NCBI RefSeq assembly: GCF_040047665.1
Contig: NZ_CP157355.1
Span: forward strand, 1-64,000
Source: Chitinibacter sp. FCG-7
GTDB taxonomy: Bacteria; Pseudomonadota; Gammaproteobacteria; Burkholderiales; Chitinibacteraceae
Direction: 5' to 3'
Length of the DNA: 64,000 nucleotides
Below the pieces are notes generated by a model. That model was not told the DNA's origin. It made no database searches and saw nothing but the letters and a program-made list of their open reading frames with translations. Numbering within the stretch: the stretch's first letter is position 1; each line of letters opens with the position of its first letter. Shown here in pieces: positions 32,974-42,151 of the stretch. A program made the translations under genes and the position numbers.

Positions 32974-33435
32974 TTGAGGCTCCGAAGCTTTGCTGTGCAG
33001 CGCAATCGCGCGCACAAAATCATAAGGAAAGTCGCCTATTCTAGCCCAAATGCGCAATCAGCCCAATGGCAGCCCGGCTATCCATCGCTCATTCCACCCT
33101 GCTTGGCCGCAAAACCTGCTCTGGCTCGATCGTAAACTCAACGTCAACAGACCCTAGAGTCAAAATCGGATTTGATACAAGAAATTTAACCAGCCAACCA
33201 ATTCAATTGCTTTGAAATTGAGTTGGGATTGATTCGACACGCAGTTTAATCTCCCCAGTATAAAGTGGGCGAAAACGACACATCAGCAAGCACTCCTTTT
33301 GACGCTATCGTTATTTGCACCTATTCTCCACCCATTAACACCTATATAACACTCATTAAATAGGTGTTAGCTACTTGATATCTGGACGAGAAACGCCCAA
33401 TACGATTGGATCTAAAACTTGTTGAGAGGTGGATG
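32974..33435. other. Intergenic region between tyrS and the sugar ABC operon
   Basis: About 460 bp, mostly AT-rich, without a convincing gene. It separates divergently transcribed tyrS and the ABC importer operon and so must hold both promoters. The only clear structure is the 10-bp inverted repeat at 33336-33369. GCACCTATT at 33317-33325 is a further half-site-like match to that repeat. I see no RNA gene in it. Confidence 0.5.
33336..33369. promoter_or_regulatory. Inverted repeat, possible operator for the ABC operon
   Basis: TAACACCTAT (33336-33345) and ATAGGTGTTA (33360-33369) form a perfect 10-bp inverted repeat with a 14-bp spacer, 67 bp before the start codon. A partial copy (CACCTATT) lies 20 bp upstream of it. 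This fits a dimer-binding site. The LuxR-type regulator at the end of the locus is a candidate binder, by position only. Confidence 0.45.
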
Positions 33436-34497
33436 ATGAATATGATGCATCAATTAATCGGTCTGGCGGCCTTGCTTGCCAGCACCTGGGTAGTCGCAGG
33501 TGAAACAGCTGGGCCAAATGGTGAAAAGCCGACTTCCTACACACAAGTGACGCTTAAACCAGATCAAACCAAGGCACTACAAAGCAAAAAGTATAAAGCG
33601 GCGATTTTGATGCACACCACATCAGACTTTTCATCGGCGCTGATCAAGGGAGCCAAAGAAGTCTTTGCCGAGCAAGGCATTGCGGTGGTGGCCGTCACCG
33701 ATGCTGAGATGGATTCAAAAAAGCAGCGCACCGATCTGGAAACCGTGTTGGCGCTCAAACCCGACGTGATTATTTCGCTAGTGATCGATCCGGTTTCTGG
33801 CGCGGCGGCATTTCGGCAGGCCAGTAGTAAAGGCGTCAAACTGGTGTTTATTAGCAATGCGCCGCAAGGCCTTAAAGCCGGCAAAGACTACGCAGGCATC
33901 GTGACGGATGATTTATACAGCATGGGCAAGTCGGCGGCTGAGCTAATGGCAGCCAGTATCGGCGGCAAAGGCGATGTTGCCCTGCTCTATCATGCCGCGA
34001 ATTATTATGTGACCAATCAGCGCGATGCAGCGGTAAAGTCTGAGCTGGCCAAATATCCCGGCATCAAAATTATCACCAATAAGGGCATCGCCAATCCAAA
34101 TGACGGCGAAGTGATTGCGGGGGCGATTTTGACACAAAACCCCAGCGTAAAAGCGATTTATGCGCCGTGGGATGCGATTGCCGAAGGGGTGACAGCGGCG
34201 GCGCGTGCCGCAGGACGTAAGGATGTCAAAGTGGTGACAATGGATTTGGGGGCCGCCACCGCGCTCGATATGGTGAAGGGCGGCAATGTCGCCGGCATTG
34301 TGTCTGATTTGCCGTATGACATGGGCAAAACACTGGCGCGGATGGGCGCGCTGGCCCTGCTGAATCAGCCCACCCCACCGTTTGTGACCGTGGATGCGAT
34401 CAAAGTCACGCCTACCAATCTGGCTACGCAATGGCAAAAAGCCTTGTCACGCACGCCACCGGATGCCATTCAGAAAGCACTGGCTAATCGTAAATAA
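33436..34497 (+). CDS. Sugar ABC transporter substrate-binding protein
   Basis: 353 residues from the ATG at 33436, which has GAGAGG at a good distance; ATGs at 33433, 33442 and 33445 are alternatives. A signal peptide (MNMMHQLIGLAALLASTWVVAG) precedes a type 1 periplasmic binding fold: KYKAAILMHTTSDFSSALIKGAKEVF, DVIISLVIDPVSGAAAFRQAS, GDVALLYHA, VKAIYAPWDAIAEGV and VVTMDLGAATALDMV. It delivers its ligand, probably a sugar, to the permease below. With a GH3 hexosaminidase in the operon, an amino sugar or its glycoside is a reasonable guess. A strong hairpin follows the stop. Confidence 0.88.
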   Translation: MNMMHQLIGLAALLASTWVVAGETAGPNGEKPTSYTQVTLKPDQTKALQSKKYKAAILMHTTSDFSSALIKGAKEVFAEQGIAVVAVTDAEMDSKKQRTDLETVLALKPDVIISLVIDPVSGAAAFRQASSKGVKLVFISNAPQGLKAGKDYAGIVTDDLYSMGKSAAELMAASIGGKGDVALLYHAANYYVTNQRDAAVKSELAKYPGIKIITNKGIANPNDGEVIAGAILTQNPSVKAIYAPWDAIAEGVTAAARAAGRKDVKVVTMDLGAATALDMVKGGNVAGIVSDLPYDMGKTLARMGALALLNQPTPPFVTVDAIKVTPTNLATQWQKALSRTPPDAIQKALANRK

Positions 34498-34502
34498 GGC
34501 TG

Positions 34503-34549
34503 GGTATATCCATCAATGCATTTTGTAGATTGATGTTGATGGATATACC
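34503..34549 (+). repeat. Strong hairpin between binding-protein and ATPase genes (repeat copy 3)
   Basis: GGTATATCCATCAA (34503-34516) pairs perfectly with TTGATGGATATACC (34536-34549). There is no T-tract. It belongs by its ends to the GGGTAT/ATACCC intergenic family. It sits where many ABC operons have a stabilising hairpin that keeps binding-protein mRNA in excess, so such a role is plausible. Confidence 0.55.
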
Positions 34550-34565
34550 TCCTTTGGAGGTCGCT

Positions 34566-36059
34566 ATGTCACAGCAAGCAGCCATTGTTGCCAAAGGTAT
34601 ATTCAAGCAATTTGACGGCAATGCCGTATTAAAAGGGGTGGATTTTGAACTGGCGCGCGGCGAGATTCATGCGCTCGTTGGGCAAAATGGCGCAGGCAAA
34701 TCCACCTTGATGAAGGTGCTCAACGGCACGCATCAACCCGATCAGGGCAGCCTGAGTGTTTTTGGCCACGCCGCGAGTTTTAATTCAACCAGTGCAGCGC
34801 GCTCGCGCGGCATTGCGATGGTGTATCAGGAGCTAAGCCTCGTGCCGACGATGTCGGTGGCCGACAATATATTCATGAATAACTGGATTATGGTCGGTGG
34901 CTTGCTCGACGCCGCTGCAATGCGCGCAGCGGCGCTGCGTCTGCTCGATAAAGTCGGCATAGCTAACGAAATTTCGCCAGATCAATTGGTTGAGTCGCTC
35001 AGCATGGGGCAGCGGCAATTGGTTGAAATCGCCAAGGCGCTCTCGAGTAATGCCCAAATCATTATTCTGGACGAACCAACCGCATCGCTATCCGATCAGG
35101 AAATCGAGCGCCTGTTTGTGGCGATTCGTCGCCTGCAAAATGAAGGTGTGTCGCTGATCTATATCACGCATTATTTGCGCGATATTTTCAAAATCTGCCA
35201 GCGCGTGAGCGTGCTGCGCGATGGCCGTTGTGTACAGCAATGGTCAGTAAACGAGACCTCCGTGCCGCAACTGGTGGCCGCAATGCTGGGTGAAGCGGTG
35301 TCGCAGCAAAACAATTGGCAACGCGCAACGGCCGATTGCTCACCAGCTGCGACTCCCTTGCTGGAAGTGGAAAATCTAGCGACATCGCATCTGGACGAAG
35401 TGTCGTTCAAAGTGTTTCCGGGGCAAATTGTTGGGCTGGCGGGGCTCTTGGGGAGCGGGCGCACCGAAATCCTGAACGCGATTTTTGGCCTTGACCCACT
35501 CGATAGCGGGCAGATCCGCGTTAATGGCCAAGCGGTGCAAATACAATCACCCGCACAGGCCATTGCGCATGGCATTAACCTGGTGCCGGAAGATCGGCGC
35601 AGCCAGGGTTTGATTCTGGATTTCAGCGTGATGGACAATCTCTGGCTGTGTGCTTTACGCAAGCTGGCAAATCCTGTCTTTATCGATCAGAATCGGGCGG
35701 CGGAGATGGCGCAAGAATTGGTCAAACGCTTGCAGGTGAAAACCACCAGCATCGATCAGGCGGTGCGCTACCTATCCGGCGGCAATCAGCAAAAAGTCGT
35801 AATCGGCAAATGCCTGCATACCCAAGCCAAGGTCTTATTGCTTGATGACCCAACGTTTGGTATTGATCTGGCGGCCAAGCACGAGATCATGCACCTTGTG
35901 AACGACTATGTGCAGCAGGGTAATGCCGTGGTGTTTGTGTCGAGTGAATACAGCGAAATCGCCAGTTTTTGTGACACGACTTACATCGTAAAAAAAGGCC
36001 GTATCGCCGGCCAATTGGCGGCCACAACCGAAGAGCGGCTGCTGGCCGCCGTACAGTGA
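34566..36059 (+). CDS. Sugar ABC transporter ATPase, double-domain (RbsA/MglA type)
   Basis: 497 residues from the ATG at 34566, which follows GGAGG at 5 bp. Two fused nucleotide-binding domains. Domain 1 has Walker A GQNGAGKSTL, signature SMGQRQLVEIAKAL and Walker B IIILDEPTAS. Domain 2 has GLLGSGRTE, a degenerate Walker A, with LSGGNQQKVVIGK and LLLDDPTFGID. This layout is specific to ribose/galactose/xylose-type importers. It energises uptake together with the permease 9 bp downstream. Confidence 0.95.
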   Translation: MSQQAAIVAKGIFKQFDGNAVLKGVDFELARGEIHALVGQNGAGKSTLMKVLNGTHQPDQGSLSVFGHAASFNSTSAARSRGIAMVYQELSLVPTMSVADNIFMNNWIMVGGLLDAAAMRAAALRLLDKVGIANEISPDQLVESLSMGQRQLVEIAKALSSNAQIIILDEPTASLSDQEIERLFVAIRRLQNEGVSLIYITHYLRDIFKICQRVSVLRDGRCVQQWSVNETSVPQLVAAMLGEAVSQQNNWQRATADCSPAATPLLEVENLATSHLDEVSFKVFPGQIVGLAGLLGSGRTEILNAIFGLDPLDSGQIRVNGQAVQIQSPAQAIAHGINLVPEDRRSQGLILDFSVMDNLWLCALRKLANPVFIDQNRAAEMAQELVKRLQVKTTSIDQAVRYLSGGNQQKVVIGKCLHTQAKVLLLDDPTFGIDLAAKHEIMHLVNDYVQQGNAVVFVSSEYSEIASFCDTTYIVKKGRIAGQLAATTEERLLAAVQ

Positions 36060-36068
36060 GGATGCATC

Positions 36069-37046
36069 ATGGATATCGCCCTTAAACGCGCCGCTTTTCC
36101 ATTCGCCTTCGGGCAATGGCAACGCTTTATTATTTATTTTGTCTTTGTTGGCCTGTTTTTATTTTTCTCGATTTTCCTGCACGACAAAGGCTTTCTTGAA
36201 GCCGGTAATCTGATGAATATCGCACGGCAAACGGCGATGATTTCAATTATGGCGGTCGGGATGACCTTTGTGCTCTCTACCGCCGAGATTGATTTATCGT
36301 TTGGCGCGGTGGTGGCGCTCTCAGCGGTGACCGTCGCGCTGCTACTGCCTTACGGAATGTGGCTGGCCGTGCCTGCCGCGCTCTCGGTGGGCGCTTTATG
36401 TGGCTTGATTAATGGCCTGTTTGTCGCAAAAGTCGGCATTCCTTCGTTTCTGGTCACGCTGGGGATGACTGGCATTATCACCGGCATTACGCGCTGGGTG
36501 ACCGAGTTGCAGACGATCCCAGTTGATAACGAAACCTTTGTCTTTATTTTTGGCTCGGGCGATATCGGGCCGATTTCGGTGCTGTTTATCTGGATGATGG
36601 TGATTGCGGTGGGCGGCCATATCCTGCTGCGCAAAACCAGCTTTGGCAAAGAAGTGCTCGCCAGCGGGGGCAATAAAATCTCGGCTATGTATTCAGGCAT
36701 CAATGTCAACCGAGTGAAACTCTATGTGTTGGTACTCAATTCCAGCCTGGCCGCGCTGGCGGGCATTTTGTACGCAGGCCGCTTGCAAAGCGCACGCTAC
36801 ACCTTGGGCGAAAGCGATTTGATGATGGTAATTGCAGCGGTGATTATCGGCGGCACCAGCTTGTTTGGCGGCAAAGGCACCGTAATTGGCGCACTGATCG
36901 GCGCGCTGATTATGGGCATGGTCAACAATGGCCTGGTGTTGATGGGCTTGAATGTCGATCAGCAATTGATCTTGCGCGGCATGATTATTATTTTCGCCGT
37001 CACGATCACCATGGGGACTTTGCGCAAGAAAAAAGCCAAAGCCTAA
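36069..37046 (+). CDS. Sugar ABC transporter permease (RbsC/XylH type)
   Basis: 325 residues, highly hydrophobic with 8-10 membrane segments. Family motifs: MAVGMTFVLSTAEIDLSFGAVVALSA, GLINGLFVAKVGIPSFLVTLGM and AAVIIGGTSLFGGKGTVIGALIGALIMGMVNNGL, the EAA-like loop region. GAGG lies 7 bp before the ATG. Third gene of the importer. The C-terminus is short and basic (RKKKAKA). A hairpin of the GGGTAT family follows before the hexosaminidase gene. Confidence 0.93.
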   Translation: MDIALKRAAFPFAFGQWQRFIIYFVFVGLFLFFSIFLHDKGFLEAGNLMNIARQTAMISIMAVGMTFVLSTAEIDLSFGAVVALSAVTVALLLPYGMWLAVPAALSVGALCGLINGLFVAKVGIPSFLVTLGMTGIITGITRWVTELQTIPVDNETFVFIFGSGDIGPISVLFIWMMVIAVGGHILLRKTSFGKEVLASGGNKISAMYSGINVNRVKLYVLVLNSSLAALAGILYAGRLQSARYTLGESDLMMVIAAVIIGGTSLFGGKGTVIGALIGALIMGMVNNGLVLMGLNVDQQLILRGMIIIFAVTITMGTLRKKKAKA

Positions 37047-37090
37047 CCCCCTCCGAAGTACCCCCTCCTCGTATATCCGTAAACCCCTTT

Positions 37091-37117
37091 GGGTATCTAT
37101 CTATTTGATAGATACCC
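37091..37117 (+). repeat. GGGTAT/ATACCC hairpin, copy 4
   Basis: GGGTATCTATC (37091-37101) pairs perfectly with GATAGATACCC (37107-37117) across a 5-nt loop. It lies between the permease and the GH3 gene. No T-tract follows. Confidence 0.6.
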
Positions 37118-37158
37118 CAGGCGAAGCTATGCCTGTTTTTTGCTCAGAGGTCTTTATC

Positions 37159-38779
37159 ATGTCGAATTTATTTGAAACTTACCGTGTTCAAGCTGCGGAA
37201 ATCGTTGCGAGCTGGTCGATTGCGGAAAAAGTAGGTCAGTTATTTATTCTGGCGTTTCCGGGCAAAGACGCCGAAGCCGCCCGCATTCTGGTCGAGCAAT
37301 ATAATCTGGGCGGTTGTTACCTGAGCCAGGACAATGCCGAGACTTTTTCCGAGGCGCGACAATTAACACAGGCGCTGGCGACGATCGTCGCGCAGCGTGC
37401 CCGGCATGTGCCGCTCTTGCTGGGCGTCGATCAAGAAGGCGCATGGAGTGTACTGACGCCCGAATCAACAACTGGGCCGGGCAATTTGGCTTTGGGTGCG
37501 GCCAATCAAACAACGCTCACGTCGGCGATGTACACCGTGTTTGGCGAGCAAATGCGCTCGGCGGGCTTTAACTGCGTGCTTGGGCCGTGTTCAGATGTCA
37601 ATCTCAAGCCCAATTCACCCATCATCGACACGCGCGCTTTTGGCGAAATACCTGAGCACGTCGCGCAACATGTCGCGGCGGTACGTACAGGGCGGGCATC
37701 GCGGCGGCATTACCGTGTGCGCCAAACATTTTCCGGGCCACGGCGATACCACCGGGGATACGCACCGCGAGATTCCGGTGGTTGATAAATCATTCGCGCA
37801 ATTAATGCAGGAAGACTTATGGCCATTCAAAGCCGCAGTCGATGCAGGCGTTGATCTGGTGATGACCTCGCACATCCGCTATCCGCAAATCGACGCCGCG
37901 CACCCTGCAACCTTGTCAGCGCCAATTTTGCGCGGTGTGCTGCGCGAGCAGCTGGGCTTTGGCGGGATTGTAATTTCCGACAGCATGAATATGGGCGCAA
38001 TCCGCCGCAATTACGCGCCGGTTGAGGCGGCGCTGCTGGCGTTTAAAGCGGGCATTGACATGATGATGCTGTCTGAAGAGCATTACGATCACGATACCGC
38101 GTATCTGGATAATCAATTGGCGATGCTGGACGCGATTGTGGCCGATGCAAGTGCGGGGCGCTTCCCGGAGCTCGATAGCATCGTCAGCCGCGTGGTTGCG
38201 TTCAAACTCGCGCGTCTGCAACCGATGGCCTTGTATCAGGATTTTAATCTGCCAGCGCATCTGGAAATCGAACAACAGGCGGCGCAGGCCGCGGTGAAAA
38301 TATTGCGTGATCCCGCGCGCTTATTGCCGATTCAGGCTGGTCAGCAGGTGGTAGTCATTCAAACCACACCGCTGGCCGACTATGCCAATTTGATGAATCC
38401 GCGCGGCATCGGCCCCAATCAGGCGATTAGTGCCTTTGATTACTTTGCCGCAGAAATGAGCCTGCATCTGGAGGCGGATCGTTTGCTGATCCTAGATCAT
38501 GACGCGGCGCAGGCCTGGCTGCTTGATCAGGCGTCATCATCCACCGCACTGGTGCTGGCGGTAACGGAAAATTACCCGCTACCTGGCGAAGACTTTCAAC
38601 AAGCGGCGTCACGCGAGATGGTAGATGGCTTGAGCCGCGCAATGGGGCCGCGGCTGCTGGTCGTGGGCTTGCGCAGCGGCTACGAGGCGATCAATAGCGA
38701 TGTACCGTATCTGTGCGCCTATTCCAGCCGCGAATGCAGTGCCCGTGCGGCTGCAAGGGTATGTATTGGCAGGGCTTAA
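37159..38779 (+). pseudogene. GH3 family beta-N-acetylhexosaminidase-like enzyme, one-base frameshift
   Basis: Resembles the NagZ branch of glycoside hydrolase family 3, enlarged by a C-terminal GH3 domain (about 540 residues if intact; E. coli NagZ is 341). Frame 1 from ATG 37159 (MSNLFETYR; GAGG 11 bp upstream) covers the first part: LLLGVDQEGAWSVL and GFNCVLGPCSDVNLKPNSPIIDTRAFG. At about 37676-37682 one extra G moves the reading to the next frame, where the catalytic loop VCAKHFPGHGDTTGDTHREIP and the likely nucleophile Asp in VISDSMNMGAIRRNY are found. With GCGGCGTAC instead of GCGGCGGTAC the protein runs VAAYVQGGHRGGITVCAKHF. No signal peptide, so it would act in the cytoplasm on imported glycosides. 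Last gene of the importer operon. Confidence 0.82.
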
Positions 38780-38805
38780 CCAGGCTTAATTTTCAGGCTA
38801 TACCC
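38757..38805. repeat. GGGTAT/ATACCC repeat, copy 5
   Basis: GGGTAT (38757-38762) and ATACCC (38800-38805) bound a 49-bp element that contains the stop codon of the GH3 gene and the final codon and stop of the convergent LuxR-type gene. The inner part is G/C-rich (GGCAGGGCTTAACCAGGC). Confidence 0.5.
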
Positions 38806-39610
38806 CTGGGTGAGAGCCCAGGGCGATCAGATAATTGCGCAGGTTGATGCCTTTATTGGTAATGCCCAATTTGGCGCGCAGGCTGTTGCGATGGTTTTCA
38901 ACCGTCTTCGACGCCACGCTCAGGCTGGTCGCAATCTCCTTGGTCGACATACCCAGCTTGATAAACTTGGCCACCTGTACTTCGGACGGCGTCAACAGCG
39001 CATACAAGCTGGCATCAATGTCGGCGTCGTCGTTCAGTGTAGACACCACCATGCCTTCAATTAAATCAAGGCACATGCTCAAAATCGGATCTGTGATCGA
39101 CGCTTTGATCTGGCGGATTTTGGGGAGATGCACACTACGAATCCGTTCAAGCAATTCGTCCATTTCCCCGCCATCCTGCCATTCGCGCACATCGCTCAGC
39201 GTTTCGGTCAGGCTATAAAACTTCTCAAAATCCGGGTTGCTCAAATGCGCATCGTTTTCTTCCTCTTGCGAGCCTACTTCCAGATTCCACAATTGCGCAT
39301 TGACGCGAAATAAATGCAGTTGCAGATTGCGATTATAAAATTTCCAACCGTCAGCGCCGGTAACCGAGGTTTTGCTCAGCGCACTAATGGCAAGCAGATT
39401 GTCTTTGCCAATCAAAAAAGCAAAGTCTTCCAAGCGCTTGGCATTGTCGTGCGAGGGGTAATTGTGCGACAGAATTTCGCCCGAACTAAAAAAGCTGATT
39501 ACAAATATATTTCGATAAGACAGCACGTGTTGCAGCGCAGTCAGCTTGAGCTGTAAGGTCTCATTGGGTAAATCGGCTTCACTGGGCAAATCAGCATTCA
39601 AGTTATTCAT
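38798..39610 (-). CDS. LuxR-family transcriptional regulator
   Basis: 270 residues from the ATG at 39610; a TTG ten codons earlier is a weaker start. The C-terminal 65 residues are a LuxR/GerE helix-turn-helix: LTPSEVQVAKFIKLGMSTKEIATSLSVASKTVENHRNSLRAKLGI. The N-terminal 200 residues contain a PAS-like fold (LSYRNIFVISFFSSGEILSHNYPS) but no recognised receiver domain, so it may bind a small ligand or another protein. It points towards and is convergent with the sugar ABC/GH3 operon, which it may regulate. The helix-turn-helix is clear, the role is inference. Confidence 0.85.
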   Translation of the reverse strand: MNNLNADLPSEADLPNETLQLKLTALQHVLSYRNIFVISFFSSGEILSHNYPSHDNAKRLEDFAFLIGKDNLLAISALSKTSVTGADGWKFYNRNLQLHLFRVNAQLWNLEVGSQEEENDAHLSNPDFEKFYSLTETLSDVREWQDGGEMDELLERIRSVHLPKIRQIKASITDPILSMCLDLIEGMVVSTLNDDADIDASLYALLTPSEVQVAKFIKLGMSTKEIATSLSVASKTVENHRNSLRAKLGITNKGINLRNYLIALGSHPGV

Positions 39611-40047
39611 TGATTCACATGTTTTAAGTGCGTTGAGCAAATAGTATCTCAGGGTTCGGCATGAAACACGGTGGCGTGCTCAATTCATGGCCTTGCTTTT
39701 CAATCTTCCGCTGGCCGAAAAACCGGAGCCTGCCCCCTATTATGACTGACTTGCCTGAGTTTTTTGCGCTGCACGCACCGCCACTGCCCAAGCTGCGGCA
39801 CCAAAGCGCGGCCAGCCTGCGTTTTGCTGGACGCATTGGCGGCAACGCGCCATAATTTACCCGCATCAACGATGCCGTCTGCACCGACACCACGCCCGGC
39901 ATCAGCCACGGGAATCAAAGCGGGGATCATTTGGCGGCGCAATACGACGCACTACACACCAGCGAACGAAAAACCGTGTAATAAACCGTGTAACAGTTCA
40001 ACATTAACAAAGGCAAGCCCAACAAAATCAAGGGCTGGAGACTACAA
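39611..40047. other. Intergenic region before trpG, no gene recognised
   Basis: 437 bp between the LuxR-type gene and trpG. Several short open frames exist on both strands, but none has a good start, codon bias or recognisable family. One reads RHCPSCGTK in frame, a zinc-finger-like tetrad half, which I think is chance. The region must hold the trpG promoter. I did not find a Trp-rich leader peptide or an obvious attenuator. Confidence 0.5.
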
Positions 40048-40617
40048 ATGCTCTTGATGATCGATAACTATGACTCGTTCACCTACAATCTGGTGCAATA
40101 TTTTGGCGAACTAGGTCAGGACGTTCATGTCCACCGCAACGATGAAATTACGCTTGAACAGATCGAAGCGCTTAAGCCGAAATATCTGGTGATTTCCCCA
40201 GGCCCCTGCTCGCCGCTGGAAGCCGGCATTTCTGTTCCGGCGATCAAGCATTTTGCTGGCAAGCTGCCGATCATGGGCGTCTGCCTGGGCCATCAGTCAA
40301 TTGGCGAAGCCTTTGGCGGCACGGTATTGCACGCCAAAACCCTGATGCATGGCAAGGTATCGCCCGTTATCCATAACAATACCGGCATGTTCAAAGACAT
40401 ACCCTCCCCGGTAACGGTGACGCGCTATCACTCGCTGGCGATTGAACGTGAATCTTTGCCCGATTGCCTAGAAGTGACCGCCTGGACTGAAGATGGCGAG
40501 ATCATGGGCGTACGCCACAAAACACTGGCGATCGAGGGCGTGCAGTTTCACCCCGAATCGATCCTGACCGAGCATGGGCATAAAATGCTCAATAACTTCC
40601 TCATCGAATTTGCGTAA
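40048..40617 (+). CDS. trpG: Anthranilate synthase glutamine amidotransferase component
   Basis: 189 residues. It provides ammonia from glutamine to anthranilate synthase in tryptophan synthesis, and can serve aminodeoxychorismate synthase (PabA) as well. Class I triad: the nucleophilic Cys in [16 protein letters not shown] and the His-Glu pair in [13 protein letters not shown]. It begins [23 protein letters not shown] precedes the ATG. No trpE is seen in this window. A terminator-like hairpin follows, and then an unrelated small gene before trpD. Confidence 0.95.
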   Translation: MLLMIDNYDSFTYNLVQYFGELGQDVHVHRNDEITLEQIEALKPKYLVISPGPCSPLEAGISVPAIKHFAGKLPIMGVCLGHQSIGEAFGGTVLHAKTLMHGKVSPVIHNNTGMFKDIPSPVTVTRYHSLAIERESLPDCLEVTAWTEDGEIMGVRHKTLAIEGVQFHPESILTEHGHKMLNNFLIEFA

Positions 40618-40623
40618 AAGCCC

Positions 40624-40646
40624 AAGGCCGCGGACTGCGGCCTTTT
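40624..40646 (+). terminator. Hairpin after trpG
   Basis: AAGGCCGC pairs with GCGGCCTT around a GGACT loop, ending in a short T-run (TTTT). It may cause partial termination between trpG and the following genes. It ends 2 bp before the ATG of the next gene. Confidence 0.6.
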
Positions 40647-40648
40647 GC

Positions 40649-41089
40649 ATGCTAAAAATGAAATCAATCCACGCCAGCGTCATTGTTTTGTGTTTATCTC
40701 TGTCTTTGGCCAGCACAGCCGCACACGCCCAGACGCCCTCCACGCGCACGCACATTCAAACCCTGTTACTCGCTGAGCCAGGCGCCGAACAGGACTGTGC
40801 GGCAAGCAAAGGCAAACTGGACGGCTGCGCAGCCAGGCTGTTTGCGCAAGCAGAGCAAGACCTTAAAAATGCCGAAACCGCTGCGATGGCCGCCATGAAG
40901 CGATTAGACTCAGCCGCGAAGTCGGATCAGGCCAGCAAGACGCTTAGCCAAGAGATCAAAGCTTATGCACTCTATAAAGTGGCGCATTGCAACTGGATCG
41001 CAGCATCGCAAGCGGGGTCAAGACTAAGCTGCGAAACCGATTTGAATCGGGCTCGTGCGCATGCCTTATCAATCTATTACACCCGCTAA
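40649..41089 (+). CDS. Exported LprI-like protein (DUF1311 family)
   Basis: 146 residues; ATG at 40649 or 40658 (MKSIHASVIVLCLSLSLASTAAHAQ). A Sec signal peptide with cleavage after AHA. The mature part has the cysteine layout of the LprI N-terminal/DUF1311 family: DCAASKGKLDGCAARLFAQAEQDL at the start, then CNWIAASQAGSRLSCETDLNRARAHAL. Some members inhibit lysozyme, others are of unknown use. It lies between trpG and trpD, which is an odd place for such a gene; a hairpin directly upstream may uncouple it from trpG. Confidence 0.7.
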   Translation: MLKMKSIHASVIVLCLSLSLASTAAHAQTPSTRTHIQTLLLAEPGAEQDCAASKGKLDGCAARLFAQAEQDLKNAETAAMAAMKRLDSAAKSDQASKTLSQEIKAYALYKVAHCNWIAASQAGSRLSCETDLNRARAHALSIYYTR

Positions 41090-41119
41090 TCCATTAGCGC
41101 CGACTGACAGAGACTCACC

Positions 41120-42151
41120 ATGATCACCATCCAAGCTGCCCTGAACCGCCTAATCGACAATAACGAGCTGTTTTACGACGAAATGCTGCACCTGATGCGC
41201 CAGATCATGTCGGGCGAAATGACACAAGCGCAAACCGCCGCACTATTGATTGGCCTGCGCACCAAGGTGGAAAGCGTATCCGAAATCGCCGCAGCCGCCA
41301 CGGTAATGCGCGAATTTTCGACCAAAGTCGCCGTACAGGACCGCAGCCATCTGGTGGATACCTGTGGCACCGGCGGCGATGGCGCACATACCTTCAATAT
41401 TTCGACCTGCTCGGCCTTTGTTGCCGCTGCTGCAGGTGCCAAAGTCGCTAAACATGGCGGGCGCTCGGTGTCATCGAGTTCGGGCTCAGCGGATGTGCTT
41501 GAGGCATTTGGCGTTAATTTAAATCTGACCGCCGAACAAGTTGGCCAGTGCATCGACGAAGTGGGTCTGGGCTTTATGTTTGCGCCTAACCATCACAGCG
41601 CGATGAAATACGTCGCGCCGGTGCGCAAAGAGCTGGGCGTGCGCACGATCTTCAATATCCTTGGGCCATTGACCAATCCAGCCGGTGCCGACAATCAGGT
41701 GATGGGTGTTTTCCATCCCGATCTGGTGGGTATACAGGCGCGAGTCTTGAAGCAATTGGGCTCCAAGCACATACTCATCGTGCATGGCAAAGACGGCATG
41801 GATGAAATCTCGATCAGCACACCGACGATGATTGCCGAACTCAAAGACGGCGACATTATCGAATACGAGCTAGACCCGCGCGATCTGGGCTTTGAGCTGG
41901 CTGACATCAAAGCGCTGCACGCGGGCAACGCGGCTGAATCCAAAGCGATTATCGAAGGCATTCTGGACGGCACAAAGACTGGCCCTTGCCGCGACATCGT
42001 ACTGCTTAACGCCGGTGCAGCCATTTACGCCGCCAATCTGGCCGTGACACTGGAAGACGGCATTAACGCCGCGAATGAAATGCTGGTGAGCGGCGCAGCC
42101 AAAGCCAAGCTGGACGCGCTGGTTAAATTCACCCAAGGCCTCGCCCAGTAA
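41120..42151 (+). CDS. trpD: Anthranilate phosphoribosyltransferase
   Basis: 343 residues. It joins anthranilate to phosphoribosyl pyrophosphate. Motifs: [17 protein letters not shown] (PRPP/substrate loop), [57 protein letters not shown]. The spacing to the gene before is 30 bp, and its stop overlaps the next start by one base (TAATG). Confidence 0.97.
   Translation: MITIQAALNRLIDNNELFYDEMLHLMRQIMSGEMTQAQTAALLIGLRTKVESVSEIAAAATVMREFSTKVAVQDRSHLVDTCGTGGDGAHTFNISTCSAFVAAAAGAKVAKHGGRSVSSSSGSADVLEAFGVNLNLTAEQVGQCIDEVGLGFMFAPNHHSAMKYVAPVRKELGVRTIFNILGPLTNPAGADNQVMGVFHPDLVGIQARVLKQLGSKHILIVHGKDGMDEISISTPTMIAELKDGDIIEYELDPRDLGFELADIKALHAGNAAESKAIIEGILDGTKTGPCRDIVLLNAGAAIYAANLAVTLEDGINAANEMLVSGAAKAKLDALVKFTQGLAQ

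Noticed and set aside
39661-40047. Short open frames before trpG, one with a CPSCG motif
   Set aside because: No ribosome binding site, no family match by eye and only half of a zinc-finger pattern; treated as non-coding.
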